Of a stretch of 64,000 nucleotides of DNA, positions 35,381 to 45,100 are shown piece by piece. This DNA comes from Alteromonas sp. BMJM2. Its GTDB lineage: Bacteria > Pseudomonadota > Gammaproteobacteria > Enterobacterales > Alteromonadaceae. The stretch is from NCBI RefSeq assembly GCF_027257845.1, contig NZ_JAPVOT010000003.1:186001-250000 (forward strand), read 5' to 3'. How positions within the stretch are numbered: position 1 is the first letter of the stretch; each line of letters opens with the position of its first letter. Under the pieces are notes generated by a model. The model did not search any database. It was not told the origin of the DNA and worked only from the letters and a program-made list of their open reading frames with translations. The position numbers and the translations under genes are program-made.

Positions 35381-37002
35381 CATTAGCTAAACAATTCGAC
35401 CTCGACGATTATATTGAATTTATAGACCAAGAAGATTTTGCAGGCCAGCCATTGGCTGAATATGTTGCCAGTGTGCAACGAGTGTATCTGAAAGATTCAC
35501 GGCCTTGGGTAGTTGGTTATAGTGGCGGTAAAGACTCGTCAGCAGTGGTAGTGCTCATATATTTAGCACTATTAGGCCTGAAGCCAGAGGAGCGTCATAA
35601 GAAAGTGTTTGTTGTCGCCTCAGACACTTTAGTTGAGACTCCTATTGTAGTAAACCACGTAAACCGTTCTTTAGAAGCCATTCAGCGCGGGGCAGCTAGA
35701 GATAATCTGCCTATAACTTCACATAAAGTTGTACCCAAAACGAATGAAACGTTTTGGAGCAATTTACTTGGAAAAGGTTATCCAGCACCAACTCGTAACT
35801 TTAGGTGGTGTACCGAACGGATGAAAATTGATCCGGTAAGTTCGTTTATAACCGATAAAGTTAGTCAATACGATGAGGTTGTTGTTGTTTTAGGTTCACG
35901 CTCACAAGAGAGTGCATCAAGAGCTCAAGTGATTGCAAAGCACAAAATAGATGGTTCGGATTTAGCAAAGCACACTACGCTTTCAAATGCGTTTATTTAC
36001 ACGCCTATTGATATGTGGGCGGTTGATGATGTGTGGAAGATTTTACGTTTCTGCCATCTTACGCAAACAGAAACTCCCTACGGAATCAAAAATAAATGGT
36101 TTGATAAATACGACCTCGAATGGGAAACCCCATGGGGCGGTAAAAACCTTGTATTGTGGAACTTATACAAAGACTCTTCTGGGCAGGGCGAGTGCCCGAT
36201 GGTAATTGATGAAACTACTCCTTCATGCGGTAACTCTCGTTTTGGATGTTGGACATGTACAGTAGTAACAAAAGATAGAGCCATGGAAAGTCTTATCCAA
36301 AATGGCGAAACATGGATGCTTCCCTTACTTAAGTTTCGTAACATTTTATCTAGAAGTACTTCTCCAACACTTAAGAAGAAATATCGAAGCCATATACGAA
36401 GGGACGGTCGATTAGCATTTAAAACGCTGAAAGAAGACGGTGAAAAAATTCTTACCGATGACTATACGACCGGCCCTTACAAACTTAAATATCGCAAAAT
36501 AGCTTTAAAATTACTGCTTACAATACAAAAGAAATTATCAACTATACAAAAAGACCTTGAGCTAATTACTGTTCCAGAACTTCACGCTGTAAGGCACGAG
36601 TGGCTCAATGACCCAAATGAGCCTGACTGGGACGATGATTTGCCAGTAATTTTCAGAGAAGTATTCGGTTTCGACCTCGATTGGGCCATTGATGATACAA
36701 ATCAATTTAGTCGCGAAGACTCTGCACTGATATCAGATATCGCACCAGAGTATGGCGTATCTCCCCATCTAGTCAGAAAACTTATAAGCCTTGAAATTTC
36801 AATGTCTGGCCTTTCTCGACGTACTGGTATTTACAAAAAAATAGGAAGGCTTATTCAGCAGGATTGGGAGTCAGCTGAAGAAATTATCAAACAGAATAAA
36901 GACAGTAGGCAAAATCAAATCAATCAGTCGAAAGAAGTGCAAGACTACGAAGCAGAGTTAGCCGCCATCACAGCATCTTTAAATAAGGAGATGCAGTTAT
37001 GA
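35377..37002 (+). CDS. dndC: DndC, PAPS-reductase-like sulfurtransferase
   Basis: 541 residues. The PP-loop is SGGKDS at 49-54. Cysteines in RWCTERMK (about 148) and in the cluster PSCGNSRFGCWTC (about 286-297) fit the iron-sulfur site known for DndC. It activates ATP and passes sulfur into the DNA backbone with DndD and DndE. It overlaps dndD by 4 nt. It needs a cysteine desulfurase (DndA or a housekeeping IscS) that is not encoded in this window. Confidence 0.95.
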   Translation: MTLAKQFDLDDYIEFIDQEDFAGQPLAEYVASVQRVYLKDSRPWVVGYSGGKDSSAVVVLIYLALLGLKPEERHKKVFVVASDTLVETPIVVNHVNRSLEAIQRGAARDNLPITSHKVVPKTNETFWSNLLGKGYPAPTRNFRWCTERMKIDPVSSFITDKVSQYDEVVVVLGSRSQESASRAQVIAKHKIDGSDLAKHTTLSNAFIYTPIDMWAVDDVWKILRFCHLTQTETPYGIKNKWFDKYDLEWETPWGGKNLVLWNLYKDSSGQGECPMVIDETTPSCGNSRFGCWTCTVVTKDRAMESLIQNGETWMLPLLKFRNILSRSTSPTLKKKYRSHIRRDGRLAFKTLKEDGEKILTDDYTTGPYKLKYRKIALKLLLTIQKKLSTIQKDLELITVPELHAVRHEWLNDPNEPDWDDDLPVIFREVFGFDLDWAIDDTNQFSREDSALISDIAPEYGVSPHLVRKLISLEISMSGLSRRTGIYKKIGRLIQQDWESAEEIIKQNKDSRQNQINQSKEVQDYEAELAAITASLNKEMQL

Positions 37003-38987
37003 TTTTTAAAAAGCTAACCATGCAGAACTTTAGAGTGTTCAATGGCAAGCACTCTCTTGATTTACAGCCTAAAAAAGATGGCCTGCTGTCTAAGCCGATC
37101 ATTCTTTTCGGCGGTTTAAATGGTGCAGGTAAAACATCCATTCTTACAGCTATACGGCTGCTTCTATTGGGAAAACGTGCTCTTAGTTCTATTCCAAATA
37201 ACAAAGAGTATGCAGACTACCTTTCCCAGCAGCTAAATAATAAAGCGAAGAAAGAAGATAACTCGGCAAAAGCATTAATTAGCCTAGAGTTCACACACAC
37301 TCATCAAGGCAAACATGGCGTATTTACTATCACTCGTACGTGGGGCGTTGATGGTAAAGAAAAGATAAGTTTTGAACACTCAGAAGAGGATTCCAACTTA
37401 ACTTCAGAACAAATTCAGTCAATCATTTCAGAAATGATCCCTCCGGGTATAGGAGACTTGTTCTTCTTTGACGGTGAGAAAATTGCAGAATTAGCGGAAG
37501 ATGATACAGGTGTTTATCTTAAAGAGGCCGTTCAAAAACTGCTGGGCTTGGATATTATTGAAAGGCTAAATATTGATTTAGATATATACCTAAATAAAGA
37601 AAGTGAAGGTAAAGCGTCAGCGTCAATTCAAAAAGAAATTACGAATCTCCAAAAACAAAAAGAGAGCTTTAAAGCAGAAGCCGACGCTTACAAAGAGCAA
37701 GCGAATGAGCTGTACCCGAAAATCACAAGCCTTCGCTTTGAAATGAGTCAAATCGAAAAAAGCATTCAAGAACGTGGTGGTGCCTTTGCTATTACAAGAG
37801 ACGAAGAAAAGAGTAAACAAAAGTCGCTAGAACGTGAAATTGATACCATCAAGGGTAAGGTACTTCAAGAACTAGATGGTGCATTTCCTTTATCCTTAGC
37901 ACCAAAGGCTATAAGTGGCCTGTTCCAACAACTTACTCGTGAGAAGGAACTTAAAGCCAAGCATTCTTTTAACAACCAGTTATTGGCACAAACTGAAAAG
38001 CTTGCATCTACATTGTCATCAGCTCTAGCTGCGGATGAAGCGCAAGTAAGTGAGCTACTTAAACACTATGTCGAAAGTGACGCGCAAAGCTTTGCTGATG
38101 AGGCTTTAAGCCTGGATATCTCTGATAGAGAATTCCACCAACTTGAAAGCTTATGTGACGATGCAAATGAATCGAAAACTAGATTGAGCGACACTCTCTC
38201 TGAATTAAATTTAGCAGAATCAAACTTAGACTCGCTATCACTTAGAATTCAAAGAGCACCAGACGAAAAAGAGCTGGTTGGTCTTTACGAACGCTTACGA
38301 GAACTAGATAAAGCAGTGGCTAAAGAAAAAGGCGTTTACAAAGAAGTGCTTGAGAAAGCCCAAGCGGCCATGGCTAAGGCATTAGAACTAGCAAAAAGAC
38401 TGGAAAAACTGTTCAACCAACAGAAAAATGAGAAGTCTTTACAAAAGGCTGTTACAAGAGTGAGCTCAACTCAAGGTGCATTGCAGGAATTTTCTGAAAA
38501 ACTAACGCAACTAAGAGTTTCTCAACTTGAAGAGCTATTCGCCTTAGCCTACCGGAAACTTGCTAGAAAAGAAGACATGAAATTAACGGCTAAAATAAAC
38601 CCAGCCACTTTCGATGTAGCGCTTATAGACCTTGACGGAATGGAAATTAACAGAAAATCGCTTTCTGCTGGTGAAAAGCAAATCTTTGCATTCGCGATAC
38701 TAGAAGCTCTAGGCAAACTATCAGGAAAAGTACTTCCGGTTGTTGTAGACACCCCGCTTGGTAGACTAGATTCAAAGCATAGAGACAAGCTAATAAAACA
38801 CTATTTCCCAGAAGCTGGGGAGCAAGTCATTCTCTTGTCTACAGATACAGAAGTTGATGCTGATTTCTACTCTATTTTACAGCCCGAAGTGTCGCATGCG
38901 TTTGAAATCAAATTTGACGAAGCTACTCGCTGTTCATCAGTAACCGAGGGTTACTTTTGGGAAAACCAAAAAGCGGAGATTGCCTAA
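36999..38987 (+). CDS. dndD: DndD, SMC/RecF-like ATPase of DNA sulfur modification
   Basis: 662 residues: Walker A GLNGAGKT at 39-46, long heptad coiled coils (about 195-510), then ABC signature SLSAGEKQIF and Walker B LPVVVDTPLGRLDSKHR. This is the SMC/Rad50-like layout expected for DndD, which supplies ATP-driven DNA strand handling for sulfur insertion. It overlaps dndC by 4 nt and dndE by 1 nt. Confidence 0.95.
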   Translation: MIFKKLTMQNFRVFNGKHSLDLQPKKDGLLSKPIILFGGLNGAGKTSILTAIRLLLLGKRALSSIPNNKEYADYLSQQLNNKAKKEDNSAKALISLEFTHTHQGKHGVFTITRTWGVDGKEKISFEHSEEDSNLTSEQIQSIISEMIPPGIGDLFFFDGEKIAELAEDDTGVYLKEAVQKLLGLDIIERLNIDLDIYLNKESEGKASASIQKEITNLQKQKESFKAEADAYKEQANELYPKITSLRFEMSQIEKSIQERGGAFAITRDEEKSKQKSLEREIDTIKGKVLQELDGAFPLSLAPKAISGLFQQLTREKELKAKHSFNNQLLAQTEKLASTLSSALAADEAQVSELLKHYVESDAQSFADEALSLDISDREFHQLESLCDDANESKTRLSDTLSELNLAESNLDSLSLRIQRAPDEKELVGLYERLRELDKAVAKEKGVYKEVLEKAQAAMAKALELAKRLEKLFNQQKNEKSLQKAVTRVSSTQGALQEFSEKLTQLRVSQLEELFALAYRKLARKEDMKLTAKINPATFDVALIDLDGMEINRKSLSAGEKQIFAFAILEALGKLSGKVLPVVVDTPLGRLDSKHRDKLIKHYFPEAGEQVILLSTDTEVDADFYSILQPEVSHAFEIKFDEATRCSSVTEGYFWENQKAEIA

Positions 38988-39343
38988 TGTTACCTAATAG
39001 AATGCAATTATCACGTACTGTAGAAGAGCAACTAAAAAAATTGAAAGGCTACACGGGGGTAACACCTAACGTATCAGCACGTATTGCCTTTTTTCGTTCG
39101 ATTGAGTCTGATTTTAGATATGACCCAACAACGGACTACACAACTAACGGTAGCCTAACGTTGGACAAGATTACTTGGTTAGGGCGTACGCAAGAAATGA
39201 CAGAACTTTTGTTGAAGTACACTTACCCAAATCTTGAGGGTAAGCAGCTACAACAAGCTTGGGCTGCTCATGTCGAGCATGGAATTGCTTCGATAAGAAA
39301 TGTTAAGTCAGCTTCATTGCTTTTAAGTAAATTATCTACATAA
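38987..39343 (+). CDS. dndE: DndE, small DNA sulfur modification protein
   Basis: 118 residues from the ATG at 38987, sharing one base with the dndD stop (TAATG); the frame is also open 30 bp upstream, inside dndD. Helical protein of the usual DndE size with LPNRMQLSRTVEEQLKKLKGYTGVTPN at its start, characteristic of the family. DndE binds nicked double-stranded DNA as part of the modification complex. Last gene of the operon, followed by a hairpin. Confidence 0.93.
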   Translation: MLPNRMQLSRTVEEQLKKLKGYTGVTPNVSARIAFFRSIESDFRYDPTTDYTTNGSLTLDKITWLGRTQEMTELLLKYTYPNLEGKQLQQAWAAHVEHGIASIRNVKSASLLLSKLST

Positions 39344-39348
39344 TCGTT

Positions 39349-39386
39349 TTTCGAGGAAGTACTTAGAAATAAGTACTTCCTCGAAA
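39349..39386. terminator. 17-bp perfect hairpin with GAAA loop
   Basis: Left arm 39349-39365 (TTTCGAGGAAGTACTTA), tetraloop GAAA (39366-39369), right arm 39370-39386. It lies between converging genes (dndE and the DUF262 gene). No long T run follows on either strand, so it may act as a barrier or RNA-processing structure as much as a classic terminator. Confidence 0.75.
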
Positions 39387-39417
39387 TGGTGTAATAATTT
39401 AAAACGCGCGTAGATAT

Positions 39418-41148
39418 TCAACTAAAGCTAATTTTCCATACATCTATGGCTTTTTCAGCTAATTTATCTTGCCTAGCCTGAATCTTTTCCTTGGTCCAAT
39501 TAGGCTCTTCTTTTATGTTAAAGGTAGTTGCAAACTCTTTTGATGCTTCAATTAAAACCACCTTTTTTTCTTTAAAAGGTTTTCTAGCTGCTTCTTTATT
39601 TAATTTAGTACAAGACAAAACCATATTGCCTAACCTATTAGCCCATGTACTATATTCTTGCGCCTCAATATTGGTAGCTTCATTGCTCCAAGATGCGCAT
39701 TGTTCTTGTGGCAAAACATGCTCAATATTTACTACCAATCCATCCGCATTTATCTTTTTCAATATTCCTGCTTCAAATTCCTCAATTGCAGACAAAAGAT
39801 ATTTGGCCTTCTTGGTATTGCAAGTTAAGTACTTAAAAGAGTCTGAAAACTCTTGATCACTAACATAGATATTTTCTGCCTTCAGCGCTTTAGCTACTTT
39901 AATTGCTTTTGTTAGTTCACCATTCTTAATCTTGTTAGGAATTGTTGAAATAGCAGTAGAATATCTTCCTGTATGTTTATCAGAAACATAGACATATCTT
40001 ACCTGAAAGACTATTAAATATTTAAGAAGCTTATTGAACTCACTAATATCAAAAACAGGCTGTGCAGCCATAATAATTGGGTGCACTACTTTCGCAGAGA
40101 GTACCTTTAACACCTGTAGATTGTCTGTTGTTTCTTTATTGTAATCATTCCAAAGAGCATCAGAAGGGTTATTTATCGCACTATACAGACGTGCCGCCTG
40201 TGTAATGTCATTAGAAAACTCAACTGCTGAAGAGCTTCCATTTCTGATGAATTCTCGAATTTGAGTAAACAGGCTTTGTTTTGAAGTTCTTCCTTTATGC
40301 ACAGTCCAAAAATTGTACAGAAAGTCATTGGCCGAGTTCATATCCGATAAGTGTTCTTGCATTCTTATCCAGTTATTTTTTACTCTTTCAAAAGAGCTGC
40401 CGGATACTTTAGAAAATAAGAGGTTCTTTACCAGATCCATTGTATCCAACTCCCTCCCTCTATCATTAATTGTCTCAAAGATCAGGTAAGCATCTGACTC
40501 ATCTGATACACTGATATTCAGTATTTGTAGCTTTTCCAACAAATATACTGCAATTTCTTTTAACGTTTTGAGCTCTTTCTCGTCCCCACAATAACGCTCT
40601 ACATAGCCCCATGCATTGTCTATACAATCCAACAATTTATAGTTTGAATCATGCTTTTTGTATTTCTTTTTCTCTCTTTCAATTTCATCTCTTGTTGTAT
40701 CTGTAACGATGAATGAATTGTAAATATAGTTATTTTCTTCATTCATCACATATCTGTTAGCGCCATTTTCAGCCAATAAACTTCCTGTAACCTCGAATCT
40801 TTGCTTTAGAATCGTATAGAATTTATGGTATTCCTCATTTTTTTCACGATCTTCATGAAACATGAATAGACATAACCGTCGAATAATACTAAGTAATACA
40901 AGGCTTGTAGTAAGTCTCTGTTGCCCATCAATTATTTCTACTTCTTTTTCTCCAATAGTTTTTGAGACTATTGGGCCTATGAAGTAATTAGCCCTACCTT
41001 CATCAATCGACTCCCTTATGTCTTGCCAAAATACTTGGACTTCGTCACCACCCCAGGCATAACTCCGCTGATATAGGGGTATTTTCAACTTATCGTATTT
41101 GCTAAATTGTCGTTCTAGACTTTCAAGTTCAGTGACTATATTGCTCAT
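39418..41148 (-). CDS. DUF262-DUF1524 protein, GmrSD-like type IV restriction enzyme
   Basis: 576 residues from the ATG at 41148, with AAGGAAG upstream; a TTG at 41157 is in frame. The N-terminal DUF262 domain carries IPLYQRSYAW and the nucleotide-binding motif DGQQRLTT (about 74-81). The C-terminal DUF1524 domain has the HNH-type IEHVLPQEQ (about 490) and the closing NRLGNMVLSCTKLNKEA segment. GmrSD cuts modified DNA; the related SspE senses phosphorothioates. Beside dnd genes it may respond to the host's own sulfur marks or attack phage with other modifications. Separate from the dpt operon by 143 bp. Confidence 0.9.
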   Translation of the reverse strand: MSNIVTELESLERQFSKYDKLKIPLYQRSYAWGGDEVQVFWQDIRESIDEGRANYFIGPIVSKTIGEKEVEIIDGQQRLTTSLVLLSIIRRLCLFMFHEDREKNEEYHKFYTILKQRFEVTGSLLAENGANRYVMNEENNYIYNSFIVTDTTRDEIEREKKKYKKHDSNYKLLDCIDNAWGYVERYCGDEKELKTLKEIAVYLLEKLQILNISVSDESDAYLIFETINDRGRELDTMDLVKNLLFSKVSGSSFERVKNNWIRMQEHLSDMNSANDFLYNFWTVHKGRTSKQSLFTQIREFIRNGSSSAVEFSNDITQAARLYSAINNPSDALWNDYNKETTDNLQVLKVLSAKVVHPIIMAAQPVFDISEFNKLLKYLIVFQVRYVYVSDKHTGRYSTAISTIPNKIKNGELTKAIKVAKALKAENIYVSDQEFSDSFKYLTCNTKKAKYLLSAIEEFEAGILKKINADGLVVNIEHVLPQEQCASWSNEATNIEAQEYSTWANRLGNMVLSCTKLNKEAARKPFKEKKVVLIEASKEFATTFNIKEEPNWTKEKIQARQDKLAEKAIDVWKISFS

Positions 41149-41299
41149 GTGATACAACTTCCTTTTAGATCAGTCTTTAAAAATGTTTCAAAGAGAAAAT
41201 TAGATTTTTTAATTTATTGTGGCAAACTCCTAAAATAGCCTTCTAGCTTTACTAAACCTTATCAAATCGTAATTTTTGAGCTACACCCAAAGTTATTTG

Positions 41300-42172
41300 T
41301 TATTTATGAAAAACATTCTTCTCATGCCATTCAATATAATCCCCTGTGGGGAAAAAATTTTTATTGCGAGGCAAGAAGATTTGCTTTCCTTCAAGTCCCC
41401 AAAAAAGCTCATCGATTATTTGTCCGCCTGTTAGTGCATGAGATATCCTTAGCCTCATATCATGTGAAAATGCTATTACCCCTTTGTTTAACGCTTTATG
41501 GTGAATTGAACAAAGTGCTAGGCCATTGTTGACTGAGCATGGACCGTTGAACTGCTTCCACTTGATATGGGCCGCCTCGATAGCAAAAAGATCATTATTC
41601 AAACGCGCATCAAAACCACAGATTGCACACCTACCGTTATATGCATTCAGTACTTCGCCTCTAAATTTAGGATCGCGTTTATTAACCTCCTTAAAAGCTA
41701 ACTCTAAACCTAATTGCGCACTTATGTCAGGCACGACGCTTTCGGGAAAGTTATCACTTAACACACTATTAAGTAGATCAATATTGAGTTGCCTATCTTT
41801 CTTCAAAAGTGAATACGCTTCGTTACTGAAGCCTCCTAGCACGCCATACTTTATTAATTCAGACTTAGGCGGATCATTATTACTTTTTCTAGGTAGACAC
41901 TCGCCTGCGTTGTCTAGACGCCATATTCCATCATTGATTAACCTCCAAAAAGGATATTCTGGATGATAAACTCTTCTTGCTGGCCCAAAACGTTGCAATA
42001 GAAGATGAAGGTCTGGGTCAACCTCGTTTGCATAGCTAAACAACTGGTCATGACCTTGGAGATATTTTGCCAACGCATATGCCATCATCAACGGCTTATT
42101 TGGCGCTCGCTGATCAGCTCGGCTCCACCGCTTAACGTTTAAGACGGCAGCTCTAAGTTCATTTGGTGTCAT
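41300..42172 (-). CDS. Phosphorothioate-binding HNH endonuclease (SBD-HNH)
   Basis: 290 residues. Residues 1-160 look like a sulfur-binding domain: RRVYHPEYPFWRL at 66-78 supplies the aromatic, His, Arg and Pro residues typical of the pocket that holds a phosphorothioate. The C-terminal HNH nuclease has CAICGFD, then EAAHIKWKQFNG, NNGLALCSIHHKAL and a final fold (about 180-235). It overlaps the end of dptH by 14 nt, so it is translated with the restriction complex. Known relatives (ScoMcrA type) cut phosphorothioated DNA, a surprising activity for a host that makes it. Confidence 0.87.
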   Translation of the reverse strand: MTPNELRAAVLNVKRWSRADQRAPNKPLMMAYALAKYLQGHDQLFSYANEVDPDLHLLLQRFGPARRVYHPEYPFWRLINDGIWRLDNAGECLPRKSNNDPPKSELIKYGVLGGFSNEAYSLLKKDRQLNIDLLNSVLSDNFPESVVPDISAQLGLELAFKEVNKRDPKFRGEVLNAYNGRCAICGFDARLNNDLFAIEAAHIKWKQFNGPCSVNNGLALCSIHHKALNKGVIAFSHDMRLRISHALTGGQIIDELFWGLEGKQIFLPRNKNFFPTGDYIEWHEKNVFHK

Positions 42173-45100
42173 TCAGCAATTCCCAAAATGCCTTATCTTT
42201 AATTTTTGTTATTTTCTTATCACCATCCACATACAAACTATGGTGCTTTTCCAACTCACGTATCGATTTCATCAGATACTCTTGGTCAGTCTTATCGTCT
42301 TTATTGAAAAGTGACTTAATATCTTGATTTCTTATCTGTGAAACGCGATGAACAATCCAGCTTAATATATAAGTAGAGTAGTCGTTATCACCTGTTTTAA
42401 AGTGGGTTATATCTTGAGTAGACAGGATTACGCCGACGCCATATTCGCGACCTTCCTTAAGTATTTTCCGCAAGCTTGGGAAATTTTGCGACATAAAGTT
42501 ATCAGCTTCATCCACTAAGATAAGCTTTGTGACTTGCCTGAAGTCGCCTTGTACTAATGGTTTACCTTGCTTTTGCATTTGTGAGTAGAAGAGGTCAAGT
42601 GTTAACGCAACAACAAGACTTTGAATTTCGCTTGGGTAACCTGCCAGCTCAATTATCGTAATTCCGACTATCAACTCGTACAAACTTGTGCATTTATTGA
42701 CATCGCTTTCAAATACTTCTAGCTCGTGAAGGCTTTCAAGCGCTGCATAAAGTGAATCTTCAGCTGGCTCGCTGTCCAAAAACAACGCCCACACGTCTGC
42801 AATAGTTGGCGCGGGTTTACTCCAAGTTGAAGAGTCGGCTTTGCTTATACCAGCCAAATCATAAGCCTGAGAAATTAGCTGTCGTAACCTAAGCTGTTGC
42901 TTCTGGCCTAAGCCGAAAGCTTTACCCATTGTTTCTGAGAACCCGCGAGCAGTATGCACCGGCAACATTGGGGTAGAACCAAACAGACTCAGAGGATTGT
43001 AGGGCAGCCTAAATAAATTGTACTTTTTGCCGCTTGTCGCATTGATGAATTTATCATCCACATAATCCGATTTGTAATCGAAAATAAGGATACCAATAGG
43101 CTTACCATCAACATTATTTTTTTGATTGCGATGGAGCTGTGTGACGACTGATTTAGTACACTGGGTTTTACCTGTACCCATTGTTCCAATAATACCCGAG
43201 TTGGTATTCATGAATTTTGCAGTATTTGTTGGTTCCCAAAACACAGGCTCTTGGTTTTGTACAGAATGGCCAACTAACACCTTCAAAGTTTCGCTAGATT
43301 CCGCGTTATGTTCGTCAGCCACATTCACTCCAAGCTTCTCGGCATGTTGCTCAGCGTTAGTCCTGTAGTCAGTTTCCCGCTCATCCACATTTAAAGAAGT
43401 GTCTTCTTTTGACTGTATTTTGTTACCGACTAATAGTGTGGAATCTCTTAAAATATATTCGCTATTGATATGACAAAGCTTTTCGGGCTGCTGTTCGAAA
43501 AGTTGTGATAGCGGTGTTTTTATAAAGGTCGAAAGGTTGCTTATTGGTAGCTCTATTTTTAGTATATTTTCTTTCAACTCGAAGGCCGGCTCAAAGAATG
43601 TGTCATTCTCTACGTGAGATACTAAAAAGCCTTCAGGGTAATTAGCCAAATCAGCAATAGCATACTTACCCTGGAGCCACCATTCGCGACGAGAAAGTAA
43701 TTCATCGAAGTAGTTATCGCTATATAGGTTGTAAAGCTTGTATTTATCTATCTGCATCAACAGCTGCCTCACAAATAACCCTCGATAAAGTTGAGCAGCT
43801 AAGCTCTCCCCTTTCAGTACATCTTCTTCCAGATAGCGCTTAAGCTCTTTAGCTTGCTGCACCCCTTTGTTGTGCGTTTGCCTTTTACCTGTTTTAACTT
43901 CTACAGGCAGTAACACCATTGCATCTTGCTTAAAGCCTACAAATAAAACGTCGTCTGAAATAGCGCCCTTGATGGTTCCCGCAATATTACTTTTTGAAAA
44001 GTCACTTTCTGACATTTTCAAGCCAATGTTACCTGCAACTCTCAGCATCTCGGCAACTGAAAGTGGAACCCACGTAATATCAGATTTATTCAGCAAACAA
44101 TTTACAAACTTATACGCCCCAATAATTCCGCGCTTTTCTTTACGTTCGTTGTCGTTAGCAGTGATCATTTTAAGAAGCCATTCACCATTGAAAGCGTTGA
44201 ACTCTTCAATGATGCCGCCCTGATCTCGCTCAAGGACTTTCTTGTATAAATCAGATTCTTCCGTAACGGTTATCGCGTCATAGTTTATTGAGTTGGTGTA
44301 GTTATCCGAATAGTGAATTAGCACTACGTTTTTATCATTGTCGAAAAAATCGAGTGTCACTTTGGGGTCAATAATTGTCGTCCAAATTGAACTCGAATAA
44401 GCACATTGAAGAAGTTTTCTAAACTTACCGCTTACTACTAATGCTGTAGATTTTGAGCGTGAATACTGCTCATCGGGCTTACGTGCTGGTTTTATAAGAC
44501 CATTCAAGCGTTCCGCTATTTGAAGGTGAGGCTTATCGTCATATTCGATACTTTTAAGGCCAAAGGCCGTTGAATAGCTATCTTCCTCACTGGATGAGGC
44601 TTCACCCGCTAATAAACCTTCAGCAACAACGCCACTTAATTCTTCGTTAACGTTGCGGTCTCTAGACTGTACTTTGTCGTTATTTTTAAAAAAGGAAATA
44701 TGAGCGTAATGATGAGGCTTAAAAGTACCACCTTCTAACTTCTCGTTTTCGAACTTACTGTACGTTAATCGCGTTCGAAGTAGGTCAATTACTGTATCGG
44801 CAATATCCTTATCTTTTCCTTTGTTTAAACCATACTCGGCTTTTATAACGTCATAGCTAGCAGTGTCAGAAAAACGGTCAAACTCACAGTACTCTATTTC
44901 ATCGTCATAAATATTTACGTGAATTTGGCAGGCTTTATTTTTGTATTGCTTGATAAAGTCTACAAGGCCAAGAAAGACTTCCTTGTTTTGCCCATTGTTT
45001 ATGGAATTGATTATTAACTTGGACCGTTCGCCATTTTCAAAAAGGCTTGAGAACGCATCTCTAAACTCAGAAACCTTATCCCTAACCAGTTTCTGTACAT

